Shown piece after piece: positions 9,024-17,769 of a DNA stretch of 64,000 bases. Position numbers and translations under genes: made by a program. The stretch's first letter is position 1, and each line of letters starts with the position of its first letter. This stretch comes from Singulisphaera sp. GP187 (GTDB lineage: Bacteria > Planctomycetota > Phycisphaerae > Phycisphaerales > SM1A02). The notes beneath the pieces were generated by a model. It was not told the origin of the DNA and did not search any database. It saw only the letters and a list, made by a program, of their open reading frames with translations. The stretch spans positions 62,001 to 126,000 of the forward strand of contig CAMBMO010000001.1 in assembly GCA_945868805.1 (NCBI GenBank), in the 5' to 3' direction.

Positions 9024-10526
9024 ATGGAACTCAAGTTTTCCCAAGACGGAATCACCTTCGACGACGTCCTTCTCGTCCCGAGGTATAGCGAGGTGATCCC
9101 CGAATCTGCGGATACTGCCACCCGATTGACACGGAACATCTCGATCGGACTTCCATTGGTATCCGCCCCGATGGACACGGTGACCGAGGCGACGCTCGCA
9201 CGTGCACTTGCACAAGAGGGTGGGATCGGCATCATTCATAAGAACATGACCCCAGCCCGGCAAGCTGGCGAAGTCGCAAAGGTCAAACGGAGCGAAAACG
9301 GGATCATTGTCGACCCTGTCATTCTGAGCCCGAGCGAATCGGTTGCGCACGCCCTTGCACTCATGTCCGAGCAGGGAGTGAGTGGTTTCCCAGTGACTGA
9401 TGACGGCACTCGCCGAGGAAAGCTTGTCGGGATTCTGACACGTCGCGACATGAAGTTTGTCTCAAAGGACTCTCAGCAAACAACAGTCCGGGATGCAATG
9501 ACGAGCAAGAACCTCGCGACTGGAAAGCTGAACACGCCACTCGCCGAAGCTGAAATCATCATGATCCACGCGCGGGTTGAGAAACTTCCCCTCGTCGACG
9601 ATTCGGGGCGACTGACTGGCCTTGTCACGATGCGGGACATCGACAACACCCGGCGTTACCCAAGGGCATGTCGCGATCTTCGCGGACGACTTCGAGTTGG
9701 TGGATCGGTCGGAGTTGGGCAGTTCGAACGCATCGAAGCGCTCATCGCAGCCGAAGTCGACGTCATTGTCGTCGATACGGCTCATGGACACAGCCGTAAT
9801 GTCTTGGACACAGTCCGCGAAATGAAGAAGCGGTACTCGATCGAAGTGATTGCTGGAAATGTAGGAACCGCGGATGGTGCAAAGGCACTGATCGATGTTG
9901 GCGCAGATGCCATCAAGGTGGGAATTGGACCGGGGTCGATCTGCACGACTCGGGTTGTGACGGGCGTTGGAATGCCTCAGATTACGGCGATCATGAACGC
10001 AGTTTCGGTTGCGGAATCAGCCGGAATTCCAGTCATCGCAGATGGCGGGATCAGACTCTCTGGAGATATTGCAAAGGCGATCGCCGCAGGTGCGCACTCG
10101 GTGATGCTCGGAGGATTGTTCGCCGGTCTCGATGAAAGCCCAGGCGAACTCGTACTCCACAGTAACAGGCGATTTAAGTCCTATCGGGGTATGGGAAGCG
10201 AAGGTGCCATGAATGCCGGCAGTGCTGATCGCTACTCGCAAGCAGGATCACGGAAGTTTGTTCCGGAAGGGGTCGAGGGGAGAGTCCCTTATCGCGGAGC
10301 GCTCTCCGATTTTGTGTATCAGATGATCGGCGGATTGAGAAGCGCGATGGGTTACTGCGGGTGCGCGACAATCGAAGAACTTCGGCGAGAGTCGAGGTTT
10401 GTACGCGTGACATCTGCGACCGTAATCGAGAATCATCCTCACGACATCCAGATCACGAAAGAATCACCCAACTACTCTAGGGAATCGATGGGATCCAGAG
10501 GATCCATGGGATCCAGTGGTGAATGA
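9024..10526 (+). CDS. guaB: Inosine-5'-monophosphate dehydrogenase
   Basis: 500 residues. It oxidises IMP to XMP with NAD+, the first committed step of GMP synthesis, in the cytoplasm. The N-terminus ([14 protein letters not shown] type, SAPMDTVTE) is canonical, two CBS domains follow at about 95-215, and the catalytic loop [18 protein letters not shown] carries the active-site cysteine. The ITKESPNY segment is where the family normally ends; here 16 extra residues ([16 protein letters not shown]) follow, encoded by a short repeat. The open frame continues upstream to 8715, but ATG 9024 gives the conserved N-terminus and fits the promoter. It diverges from the pilT-like gene. Confidence 0.95.
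   Translation: MELKFSQDGITFDDVLLVPRYSEVIPESADTATRLTRNISIGLPLVSAPMDTVTEATLARALAQEGGIGIIHKNMTPARQAGEVAKVKRSENGIIVDPVILSPSESVAHALALMSEQGVSGFPVTDDGTRRGKLVGILTRRDMKFVSKDSQQTTVRDAMTSKNLATGKLNTPLAEAEIIMIHARVEKLPLVDDSGRLTGLVTMRDIDNTRRYPRACRDLRGRLRVGGSVGVGQFERIEALIAAEVDVIVVDTAHGHSRNVLDTVREMKKRYSIEVIAGNVGTADGAKALIDVGADAIKVGIGPGSICTTRVVTGVGMPQITAIMNAVSVAESAGIPVIADGGIRLSGDIAKAIAAGAHSVMLGGLFAGLDESPGELVLHSNRRFKSYRGMGSEGAMNAGSADRYSQAGSRKFVPEGVEGRVPYRGALSDFVYQMIGGLRSAMGYCGCATIEELRRESRFVRVTSATVIENHPHDIQITKESPNYSRESMGSRGSMGSSGE
10488..10523. repeat. 18-bp direct repeat at the 3' end of guaB
   Basis: Two imperfect copies of an 18-base unit beginning ATGGGATCCAG encode MGSRGS and MGSSGE, beyond the conserved IMPDH C-terminus. 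GGATCC occurs three times in 26 bases. Confidence 0.75.
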
Positions 10527-10532
10527 TTTCAG

Positions 10533-10618
10533 TACCGGCGACAGGAATCGAACCTGCACGAGGTATTAGCCCCAATGGATTTTGAGTCCATCGCGTCTGC
10601 CAGTTCCGCCACGCCGGC
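10533..10618 (-). tRNA. tRNA-Leu (anticodon CAA)
   Basis: 86 bases. The acceptor stem pairs GCCGGCG with CGCCGGU, the T arm GCAGGTTCGATTCCTGT is canonical, and the anticodon stem ATGGA/TCCAT encloses the loop CTCAAAA. The long variable arm (about 10583-10555) marks a class II tRNA. The 3' CCA is not encoded. It lies tail-to-tail with guaB. Confidence 0.93.
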
Positions 10619-10774
10619 TTGAACTGCGAAGAAGGATAACAACAGGAACCAGAACTGGTTGTGGATTGGTCGCCTCAGGAGGCGACGACCGATCGAAACG
10701 TCTCGAGAGACGGATCTTGGGTATCGTTTGCGCGTCGAGGATCGAACGAACAAATTCCGTCGAGATTTTTCTTG

Positions 10775-11854
10775 GTGAGCACTCGCACACTCTTCTGTTT
10801 TTCGATCCTCGTGATCGCTTGCATCCTCGAATGCGCCCAGTGCACCTTTGATGTGGGGAGCGATACGGTTGTGTGCGCACCCGAAACAGCTGCAATAAAT
10901 GCGGGGGATTTGAACATTTTCCATCCAGCCAGTCCGCCGGCGCGAGAGATTCGCGAGTTGGCATGGCTTGTCTTGGGAATCTGCGCCGTGATATTTGTCA
11001 TCGTCGAGGGCGTTCTGGTCTGGGCGATCATCCGGTATCGCAAGCGCATGGCCGATGCGGGTGAACCGGTGCAAGTCTTCGGCAGCAACCCGATCGAATT
11101 GGCGTGGACTGTGATTCCAACGATTATCGTTTTCGTTCTCGCGCTCGCCACGCTTCGGACCATTCGCGAAGTGCAGTTGACCGAACCACCCGAGGGATCG
11201 TTGCATGTCGATGTCATTGGTCACCAATGGTGGTGGGAGTTCCGGCTTCCGACGCTCAACGGTGAAGGGACGATCATCACCGCAAATGAACTCATTGTCC
11301 CGGTTGGGCGTCCGATCTGGCTGTCGCTTCACTCGGCGGATGTGATCCACTCGTGGTGGGTGCCTCGAATGAACGGCAAGACCGATGTCATTCCGAACCA
11401 CATCAACCACACTTGGTTTCAGGCCGACATGCCTGGAATCTTTCTCGGTCAGTGTGCGGAGTATTGCGGAACTCAACATGCCAACATGTTGATCCGCGTG
11501 CATGCGGTTCCAACTGCTGAATTCGAAGCGTGGTGCGTTGCGCAGTCGCTTCCTCCATCGCTCCTGACTGAGTCCGAGACGACAGCGCATTCTGGACGCG
11601 ATCTGTTTCTCGAACTGGCATGCATGAACTGTCACGCCATCGATGGTGTCTCGAACGGGGCGTTCGGTCCCAATCTGACGCATCTGATGAGTCGCACGAC
11701 AATTGGAGCGGGGGCGGCGATTCTGAATCCGCAGACACTTCGGGCGTGGGTTGACGACCCACAGAATTTGAAAGTCGGTTGCAACATGCCGAGTCTCAAA
11801 CTCGATCCCAATCAGCTCGATTCGATTGTCGCCTACCTTCTGACGTTGAAATAG
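10775..11854 (+). CDS. coxB: Cytochrome c oxidase subunit II with fused cytochrome c domain
   Basis: 359 residues from GTG 10775 (TTG 10772 is equally possible; the open frame extends to 10661). An N-terminal hydrophobic segment and the two transmembrane helices of subunit II are followed by GHQWWWEF and a complete CuA ligand set C-x3-C-x3-H-x2-M in CAEYCGTQHANM. A C-terminal haem-c domain (CMNCH, with a later Met in NMPSLKLD) makes this a caa3-type subunit that accepts electrons directly into the oxidase. It is the first gene of the respiratory operon and lies 8 bases before subunit I. Confidence 0.93.
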   Translation: MSTRTLFCFSILVIACILECAQCTFDVGSDTVVCAPETAAINAGDLNIFHPASPPAREIRELAWLVLGICAVIFVIVEGVLVWAIIRYRKRMADAGEPVQVFGSNPIELAWTVIPTIIVFVLALATLRTIREVQLTEPPEGSLHVDVIGHQWWWEFRLPTLNGEGTIITANELIVPVGRPIWLSLHSADVIHSWWVPRMNGKTDVIPNHINHTWFQADMPGIFLGQCAEYCGTQHANMLIRVHAVPTAEFEAWCVAQSLPPSLLTESETTAHSGRDLFLELACMNCHAIDGVSNGAFGPNLTHLMSRTTIGAGAAILNPQTLRAWVDDPQNLKVGCNMPSLKLDPNQLDSIVAYLLTLK

Positions 11855-11862
11855 AGATCACG

Positions 11863-13545
11863 ATGACCACAGTCGACCAAACAACTGCAGTCCCTGACGA
11901 AGTGCGCCGAACTTTCGGCGCGCGGGTACATGCCTGGGTGGTATCGGTCGATCACAAGCGACTCGGGATGATGTATGTAGGGTTTGGATTGTGTTTCTTT
12001 ATTGTCGGCGGAATCGAGGCGGCGTTGATGCGTGCGCAGCTCGCTCAAGCCGCAGGAAAGATCGTCGATCCAGCTACGTTCAATCAGCTTTTCACGATGC
12101 ACGGGACGACGATGGTGTTTTTGGTTGGGATGCCGATTCTCTTGGGTATGGGCAACTATCTCATCCCGTTGATGGTCGGAGCGCGCGACATGGCGTTTCC
12201 GAGACTCAACGCATTTGGACTCTGGCTCTTCGTGTTTGGCGCAGGACTTCTCTATTACTCGTACATCGGCGCGCAGGGGTTGTATGGAACGTCCGCCGCT
12301 CCCGATGTTGGGTGGTTCGCATACGCGCCGCTGACATCCAAGACTTTTTCACCAGGAAACTCGACGGACTACTGGATCCTCGGAATTATGGTCAGCGGTT
12401 TCGGCAGCATCACGACTGCGATCAATCTCGTTGCGACCATTCTTGTCATGCGGTGTCCTGGGATGACGCTCATGCGCATGCCGCTGCTTTGCTGGATGAT
12501 GCTGATCGTCGGGATGCTCGTGATTCTCGCGATTCCAGTCCTCACCGGGGCGCAGGCGATGCTTCTGCTCGATCGATTCCTCGGAGCGCACTTCTTCGAC
12601 ACGCAGAATGGTGGCTCGGCGCTCTTGTGGCAACATCTCTTCTGGTTCTTCGGGCATCCAGAGGTCTACATCCTAGTGCTCCCAGCATTCGGATTTCTCA
12701 ATGAAGTGATTCCGGTCTTCAGTCGAAAGGTCATCTTTGGCTACTCACTGATGGTCGCTGCAACGGTTGCCATCGCGTTCATCTCTGTCAGCGTTTGGGC
12801 GCACCACATGTTTTCGGTTGGAATGTCACCGGAAATCAATTCGTTCTTTGCGGCGACGACATTTCTGATCGCCATTCCAACGGGCATCAAGATCTTTACT
12901 TGGATGGGGACGATGATCGGTGGCAAGATCCGTTTCGAAACGCCAATGCTCTGTGCGACGGCGTTTATCGGATTGTTTACCTTCGGCGGTTTGACCGGGA
13001 TCATGCTTGCCGTCGTACCGTTCGATTGGCAACTCGGCGATAGCTATTTCGTTGTTGGGCACTTTCACTATGTCCTCTTTGGAGGAACAGTCTTTGGAAT
13101 CTTCAGTGGTATTTTTTACTGGTTCCCGAAGGCGACGGGCCGGTTGCTCTCTGAAACGCTCGGCAAATGGTTTTTCTGGTTCTTGTTGGTCGGGTTTAAT
13201 TTGACATTCTTCCCAATGCACATTTCGGGGATTCTTGGAATGCCTCGCCGGATCTATATGTATCAGCCAGACCGAGGGCTCGAAATCTGGAATCTGCTCT
13301 CGTCGATTGGAGTGATCTTTCAGGGGGTCGCGGTTGCGCTCTTCGTGTGGAATGTCATTCGGTCGCTCCGAAATGGCAAGCCCGCGGGGAACAATCCTTG
13401 GAATGCTTGGACGCTCGAATGGGCGACATCGAGTCCGCCACCGGATTGGAACTTTGATCAAGTGCCGACGGTCGGATCGGCTCGGCCACTCTGGGATCAG
13501 CAGAACCCGCAGGATCCGGATTCGCGCCATGAGGAGCACCTATGA
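11863..13545 (+). CDS. coxA: Cytochrome c oxidase subunit I
   Basis: 560 residues with about twelve transmembrane helices. The haem-a ligand region (MHGTTMVF), the CuB histidine with cross-linked tyrosine (GHPEVY), the two following CuB histidines (AHHMFSVGM), the haem ligand pair (VGHFHYV) and both proton channels (GNYLIPLMVGARD for D, IPTGIKIFTW for K) are all present. It is therefore an A-type proton-pumping haem-copper oxidase that reduces O2 to water in the inner membrane. ATG 11863 is chosen because the conserved N-terminus begins there and it sits just after coxB. The stop overlaps coxC by 4 bases. Confidence 0.95.
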   Translation: MTTVDQTTAVPDEVRRTFGARVHAWVVSVDHKRLGMMYVGFGLCFFIVGGIEAALMRAQLAQAAGKIVDPATFNQLFTMHGTTMVFLVGMPILLGMGNYLIPLMVGARDMAFPRLNAFGLWLFVFGAGLLYYSYIGAQGLYGTSAAPDVGWFAYAPLTSKTFSPGNSTDYWILGIMVSGFGSITTAINLVATILVMRCPGMTLMRMPLLCWMMLIVGMLVILAIPVLTGAQAMLLLDRFLGAHFFDTQNGGSALLWQHLFWFFGHPEVYILVLPAFGFLNEVIPVFSRKVIFGYSLMVAATVAIAFISVSVWAHHMFSVGMSPEINSFFAATTFLIAIPTGIKIFTWMGTMIGGKIRFETPMLCATAFIGLFTFGGLTGIMLAVVPFDWQLGDSYFVVGHFHYVLFGGTVFGIFSGIFYWFPKATGRLLSETLGKWFFWFLLVGFNLTFFPMHISGILGMPRRIYMYQPDRGLEIWNLLSSIGVIFQGVAVALFVWNVIRSLRNGKPAGNNPWNAWTLEWATSSPPPDWNFDQVPTVGSARPLWDQQNPQDPDSRHEEHL

Positions 13546-14156
13546 ACGCCAGTATGAACGCCGGAGCGATTCATGCGCGACAGTCCACGGTTCGGCAGTG
13601 GCAGCCATCTCGTGGCAAGGTGGGGATGGTCTGCTTAATCGCAGCAGAGAGTTGCATCTTCCTGACATTCGTTGTGGCGTATTTGTTCTACATCGGCAAG
13701 AGTGCGACAGGTCCGCAGCCGAAAGACGTCATCGAAATGCCGCTCGTGATTGTCAACACGATCGCTCTCCTCTCAAGTTCATTTACGGTCGTGATGGCGG
13801 TCAAGGCACTTGAGCGAAAGGCGTCACGCGCATTCTTGGGGTGGCTCGGGGTGACGATCGCCCTCGGACTCTGGTTCATCGGTGGAACCGCTTGGGAGTG
13901 GAAGGGACTGATGGAAGAGGATGGGCTCTACCTCGGTACAAACCTTTTTGGAACAACTTTCTACTCGCTGGTCGGATTGCACCTGTTGCATGTGGTCGTT
14001 GGTCTGACGATGCTGGGACTCGTGCTCATTCTCGGTGCGCTTGGATTTGTCCGTGGCAAACACGCGCACGCATTTGACATGCTGAGCTGGTACTGGCACT
14101 TCGTTGATGCGGTGTGGATTGTGGTGTTCACCACCGTCTATGTGATCGGGCGTTGA
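13542..14156 (+). CDS. coxC: Cytochrome c oxidase subunit III
   Basis: 204 residues with five or six transmembrane helices, which is the short form of subunit III. Characteristic parts are GMVCLIAAESCIFLTF in the first helix, TAWEWKGL in the middle, GLHLLHVVVGL and the terminal SWYWHFVDAVWIVVF. It stabilises subunit I and its proton uptake. The ATG overlaps the stop of coxA (ATGA). A second in-frame ATG at 13554 could also serve. Confidence 0.93.
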   Translation: MNASMNAGAIHARQSTVRQWQPSRGKVGMVCLIAAESCIFLTFVVAYLFYIGKSATGPQPKDVIEMPLVIVNTIALLSSSFTVVMAVKALERKASRAFLGWLGVTIALGLWFIGGTAWEWKGLMEEDGLYLGTNLFGTTFYSLVGLHLLHVVVGLTMLGLVLILGALGFVRGKHAHAFDMLSWYWHFVDAVWIVVFTTVYVIGR

Positions 14157-14176
14157 GTCAGGAGCGACGCGATACT

Positions 14177-15016
14177 TTGAATAACCCTCACGAACAACCG
14201 CCGCTTGAAAACGAATCCTCGGAGCGTGAAATTCCGTACAGCAGGGCAATTCCGGAATCAACATCTGGGCCGATTGCGACCGCGTTCGGAATTGCCTTTT
14301 TGGGAGCCGGACTCGTCACCGATACGTGGGTGCTGATTGTTGGAGCGCTCGTCGCGATTGTCGGAATGGTGGTGTGGTTCCGAGATGTATTCCCGCAAGA
14401 GCGACTCGAAGAGATTCCGAGCGAGCTTCTTGCCAAAGCGGGACCGAATTACGAAGTTGCGGGCTCGGGGGTATTGACTCCACGCCCAATGTTTCCAGCC
14501 GTCATTCACCCATATCGATCTGGAGTCACGGGGGGGCTCGTGGGTGGAGTGGCAATGGCAATCGTCGCATGCGCATGGGGAATCGTCGAACATGACAGTG
14601 TCTGGCTCCCAATCAATTTGCTGACAGGCGCGCTTGTGCCGGATGTTGGAACAGCGGATCTCGACACTCTTCGAGTGTTTCATCCCGGTTGGTTCGCAAT
14701 CGCCGTCGGGATCCATGCGGCGATGTCAATGGGTGTCGGATCGCTCTACACAACCGCCTTGCCGATGATTCCACGACGACCGATCTTCGCTGGCGGAATC
14801 CTCGTTCCCGTCATCGTGACAGGGATGGTCTGGGCGACACTCGGAGTTGTGAACCCGGCGCTTGAGCGATACATCTCGTGGCCGTGGTTCATCGGAAGCC
14901 AGATCGCCTTCGGTTTGGTTTGCGGATGGTGGGTCGGTCGTGGCACGATGATCTCTGCGATGGGAAACCGCACACTGGCGCAACGGCTTCATATCGAGCG
15001 GGGAGGAGAGCAATGA
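14177..15016 (+). CDS. Membrane protein of the cox operon (subunit IV-like N-terminus)
   Basis: 279 residues from TTG 14177, with AGGAGC about 12 bases upstream; the open frame reaches 14114 inside coxC. After a polar N-terminus come two helices (IATAFGIAFLGAGLVTD, LIVGALVAIVGMVVWF) and VFPQE, the layout of small oxidase subunit IV proteins. A further four or five helices follow from about residue 120. I do not recognise the full-length family. Position between subunit III and a dihaem cytochrome points to an accessory subunit of the oxidase or of the whole bc-aa3-like assembly. Its stop overlaps the next start. Confidence 0.7.
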   Translation: MNNPHEQPPLENESSEREIPYSRAIPESTSGPIATAFGIAFLGAGLVTDTWVLIVGALVAIVGMVVWFRDVFPQERLEEIPSELLAKAGPNYEVAGSGVLTPRPMFPAVIHPYRSGVTGGLVGGVAMAIVACAWGIVEHDSVWLPINLLTGALVPDVGTADLDTLRVFHPGWFAIAVGIHAAMSMGVGSLYTTALPMIPRRPIFAGGILVPVIVTGMVWATLGVVNPALERYISWPWFIGSQIAFGLVCGWWVGRGTMISAMGNRTLAQRLHIERGGEQ

Positions 15017-15690
15017 TGCATCTTCGAGTTGCCTCGGTGTTCTTGTGCGCGATGCTGGCGATCGTTGTCGCGTGCGAACGCTTGCCAGGCGCGCCAAAGG
15101 CGTCCATACCAGTCGTTGTCGGTTCTCCTTCATGGACACTCGCGACATTCAATACCAACTGCAGAGGATGTCATTCGCAGGGAGCCGAAGGTGCGGCGCT
15201 TCCGCTCGTGAATCCGGGCTATTGGAAGATTGCAAACGACGATCAGATCACAAAGGTCATAGCGCTCGGGCAAGGTGTTTCGATGCCGGGGTACTTAGAC
15301 GAGAACGGCGGACCCTTCTCTGCGGATGAAATCGACGCACTCGTCAAGGGCATGCGATCGATGTGGGGTGGCGAGCCACACGATGGCAATCCGGTCTTAC
15401 CTGGAACGATTTCCCCGACGCTCGTGGTTGGAGACGCAGTGGCGGGAGCACTCGTTTTCGAGTCCGCATGTGCGAATTGTCACGGTGCGAATGGTCCGGC
15501 TGGAAGCGTTACGGATCCGATGTACCTGAGATTGATCTCCGATCAAGGGCTTTGGAGCGCCGTTGTCTACGGTCGGTCCGAACTCGGAAGCCCCCCATGG
15601 AATTCACCGATGCCGAATCATCCCAACGGATTGACTCCGACGGAAGTCGCCGATGTGGTGAGCTGGCTGGCGACGAAACGAACACAATGA
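15013..15690 (+). CDS. Dihaem c-type cytochrome lipoprotein
   Basis: 225 residues. The N-terminal hydrophobic segment ends IVVAC, a lipobox. Two haem-binding motifs, CRGCH and CANCH, define two cytochrome c domains of about 90 residues, each followed by a possible axial methionine (SMPGY; SPMPN). The start ATG is preceded by GGGAGGAG. It overlaps the upstream stop by 4 bases and the Rieske start downstream by 4 bases. It probably shuttles electrons between the Rieske/cytochrome b complex and the oxidase at the outer face of the inner membrane. Confidence 0.88.
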   Translation: MMHLRVASVFLCAMLAIVVACERLPGAPKASIPVVVGSPSWTLATFNTNCRGCHSQGAEGAALPLVNPGYWKIANDDQITKVIALGQGVSMPGYLDENGGPFSADEIDALVKGMRSMWGGEPHDGNPVLPGTISPTLVVGDAVAGALVFESACANCHGANGPAGSVTDPMYLRLISDQGLWSAVVYGRSELGSPPWNSPMPNHPNGLTPTEVADVVSWLATKRTQ

Positions 15691-16262
15691 ACGACAACGC
15701 CAATACACCTGAGAAGAAAAATGGCTGCGCAGGATGCGGGTGTGGTGAAGGCAATGGTGCACCCACAAGCCGTTCGGACGCACGGCGTGGGTTCATGTTT
15801 AAGTTGGGCGCGGGATTACTCGGCATCGGAGGAGCGCTCGCCGCGATTCCAATCGTCGGGTATGTCCTTGGACCAGCGCGAACTCGATACAAGAACGAAT
15901 GGGTCGATCTCGGAGCACTCTCGAAATTCCCGGGAGGGCAGACCCGGTTCGCGACCTTTCTCAATCCGATTCGACAACCAACGGATGGAGATTCGGCAAA
16001 GACTGCTTGCTGGGTCCGCTGTATCGAATCCGGCAAATTTCAAGTCTTCGCAATCAACTGTGCGCATCTTGGATGCCCAGTTCACTGGTTCGAACAATCA
16101 AAGCTCTTCATGTGCCCATGTCATGGCGGCGTCTACTACCAAGATGGTTCGCGTGCGGCTGGTCCGCCACCACGCGGACTCTTCGAATACAAGTGGAAAG
16201 TCGAAGGTGGCAAATTGCTCATCGACGCCGGACGATTGCCTGGATTGGAGGAATCGGCATGA
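15687..16262 (+). CDS. Rieske iron-sulfur protein
   Basis: 191 residues. The two ligand boxes are CAHLGC and CPCHGG, giving the normal Cys-His / Cys-His set plus the disulfide cysteines. One transmembrane helix near residues 36-60 (KLGAGLLGIGGALAAIPIVG) follows SRSDARRGF, which looks like a Tat-type twin-arginine start. The N-terminus also has a cysteine cluster CAGCGCG of unknown purpose. It is the [2Fe-2S] subunit of the quinol:cytochrome c reductase with the adjoining cytochrome b. Start and stop overlap both neighbours (ATGA). Confidence 0.92.
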   Translation: MNDNANTPEKKNGCAGCGCGEGNGAPTSRSDARRGFMFKLGAGLLGIGGALAAIPIVGYVLGPARTRYKNEWVDLGALSKFPGGQTRFATFLNPIRQPTDGDSAKTACWVRCIESGKFQVFAINCAHLGCPVHWFEQSKLFMCPCHGGVYYQDGSRAAGPPPRGLFEYKWKVEGGKLLIDAGRLPGLEESA

Positions 16263-17767
16263 TTCTTGCCCGAATCCTTGCGCTCGCAAAGATCCCAATC
16301 GAGTGGATCGAGTTGCGCACCGGAGCGATTGCGTTTTCAAAGCCGATGCTCTTTCATCACGTGCCGCGAAGCGCGAAGTGGTGGTATGTCTTCGGAAGCG
16401 CGACGCTTATGTTTTTCACGATTCAGATCGTGACTGGAGTCTGCCTCGGCACGATGTACGCGCCGAGCGCGGCACAAGCCTGGGAGAGCTTGCGGTACAT
16501 CGACGAAGATGTCCCGTTTGGATGGATGCTGCGAGCGCTCCACGGCTGGTCCAGTACCGCGATGGTGGTCATGATGGTCATTCACATGCTTCAGGTTTTC
16601 TTGCATGGTTCGTTCAAGTTCCCGCGTGAACTGAACTGGATCACTGGAGTCTTTCTCCTCCTGACGGTTCTCGCACTCGCGTTTACCGGACAGGTCATGC
16701 GCTGGGATCAAGACGCATACTGGGGTCTTGGTATCGGCGCCGCGATTGTCGATCGTGTCCCTATCTTTGGCGACCAAATGCGCGGTCTCCTGCTCGGTGG
16801 TCCGATTATCGGGGGAGAAACGCTGAACCGATTCTTCGCACTGCATGTGTTCATTCTTCCAGGCGCAGCGATCGCGCTTGTGGGAGTCCACATGACGCTG
16901 ATCATCAAGAACGGAATCAGTGAGATGCCGAAGCCCGGCGCAGTCGTCGTGCCATCGACTTATCGAAAGGAATTCGAAGAGCGAATGGAAAAGACTGGTG
17001 TTCCATTCTTTCCCGACGCGGTTCAGCGAGACATGGTCTTTTGTGGCACGTGTCTAATCATTCTGATCATTCTTGCAGCTTCCTTTGGACCGTTTGGACC
17101 TGGCGGAATGCCGGACCCAACTCTGATCGACACGAATCCCCGTCCCGATTATCCGTTCATGTGGATTTTCGGTGCAGTGAGTTTGTTGCCTCCGGCATCC
17201 GAAACCGCGATCATGCTCATCACGCCTGCGATCGGAGTCTTGATTCTGATTGCGGTGCCGTTTTTGTCCAATTCGGGTGAGCGTGCGCCGAGTCGTCGTC
17301 CCGGAATGGTCTTGGTCGCTGTCTTCGTTGTCATGGCGATCGTGGCATTGACTTACGAAGGGGTGACGAGTCCGTGGTCGCCTGTCATGGACGCGTGGTC
17401 TTCGCTTGCAACTCCGGCGCAGTTCATCAAGGGTCGAACACCGCTCCAGGTGCAGGGCGCAGTGGTCTTTCAGTCTGTGCAGTGTCGCAATTGCCATGAA
17501 CTTGGTGGATTTGGTGGCAAGCGTGGGCCAGCGCTCGACGAGATTTCAACCAGACTCTCCCCGGATCAACTCGTCAGGCAGATTCAACAAGGTGGTGGCA
17601 ACATGCCAGCCTTCGGCAAGAATCTCAATAGTGCGCAGATGTCCGCGTTGGTGGCGTTTCTCGGCACGCTCCGACCAGAGAATGAACCCGATTCGAAAAT
17701 ACCGGGGGCAAATCTCCCGTTGCCGACGAGCATGTCGCCACCGGACCGTGGAGTTTTGACGCGCTGA
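16259..17767 (+). CDS. Cytochrome b fused to a C-terminal cytochrome c domain
   Basis: 502 residues. Two histidine pairs bind the b haems: the first pair (RALHGW ... VIHMLQ) is 13 residues apart and the second (ALHVFI ... GVHMTL) is 14 apart, the wider second spacing being known from cytochrome b6. The usual PEWY quinol-site motif appears as RPDYPFMW. The C-terminal ~110 residues hold a mono-haem cytochrome c domain (CRNCH, later NMPAFG). The chain therefore combines b6/subunit IV-like membrane parts with the electron acceptor. It oxidises menaquinol or ubiquinol together with the Rieske protein. Start overlaps the Rieske stop. Confidence 0.9.
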   Translation: MILARILALAKIPIEWIELRTGAIAFSKPMLFHHVPRSAKWWYVFGSATLMFFTIQIVTGVCLGTMYAPSAAQAWESLRYIDEDVPFGWMLRALHGWSSTAMVVMMVIHMLQVFLHGSFKFPRELNWITGVFLLLTVLALAFTGQVMRWDQDAYWGLGIGAAIVDRVPIFGDQMRGLLLGGPIIGGETLNRFFALHVFILPGAAIALVGVHMTLIIKNGISEMPKPGAVVVPSTYRKEFEERMEKTGVPFFPDAVQRDMVFCGTCLIILIILAASFGPFGPGGMPDPTLIDTNPRPDYPFMWIFGAVSLLPPASETAIMLITPAIGVLILIAVPFLSNSGERAPSRRPGMVLVAVFVVMAIVALTYEGVTSPWSPVMDAWSSLATPAQFIKGRTPLQVQGAVVFQSVQCRNCHELGGFGGKRGPALDEISTRLSPDQLVRQIQQGGGNMPAFGKNLNSAQMSALVAFLGTLRPENEPDSKIPGANLPLPTSMSPPDRGVLTR

Positions 17768-17769
17768 GC

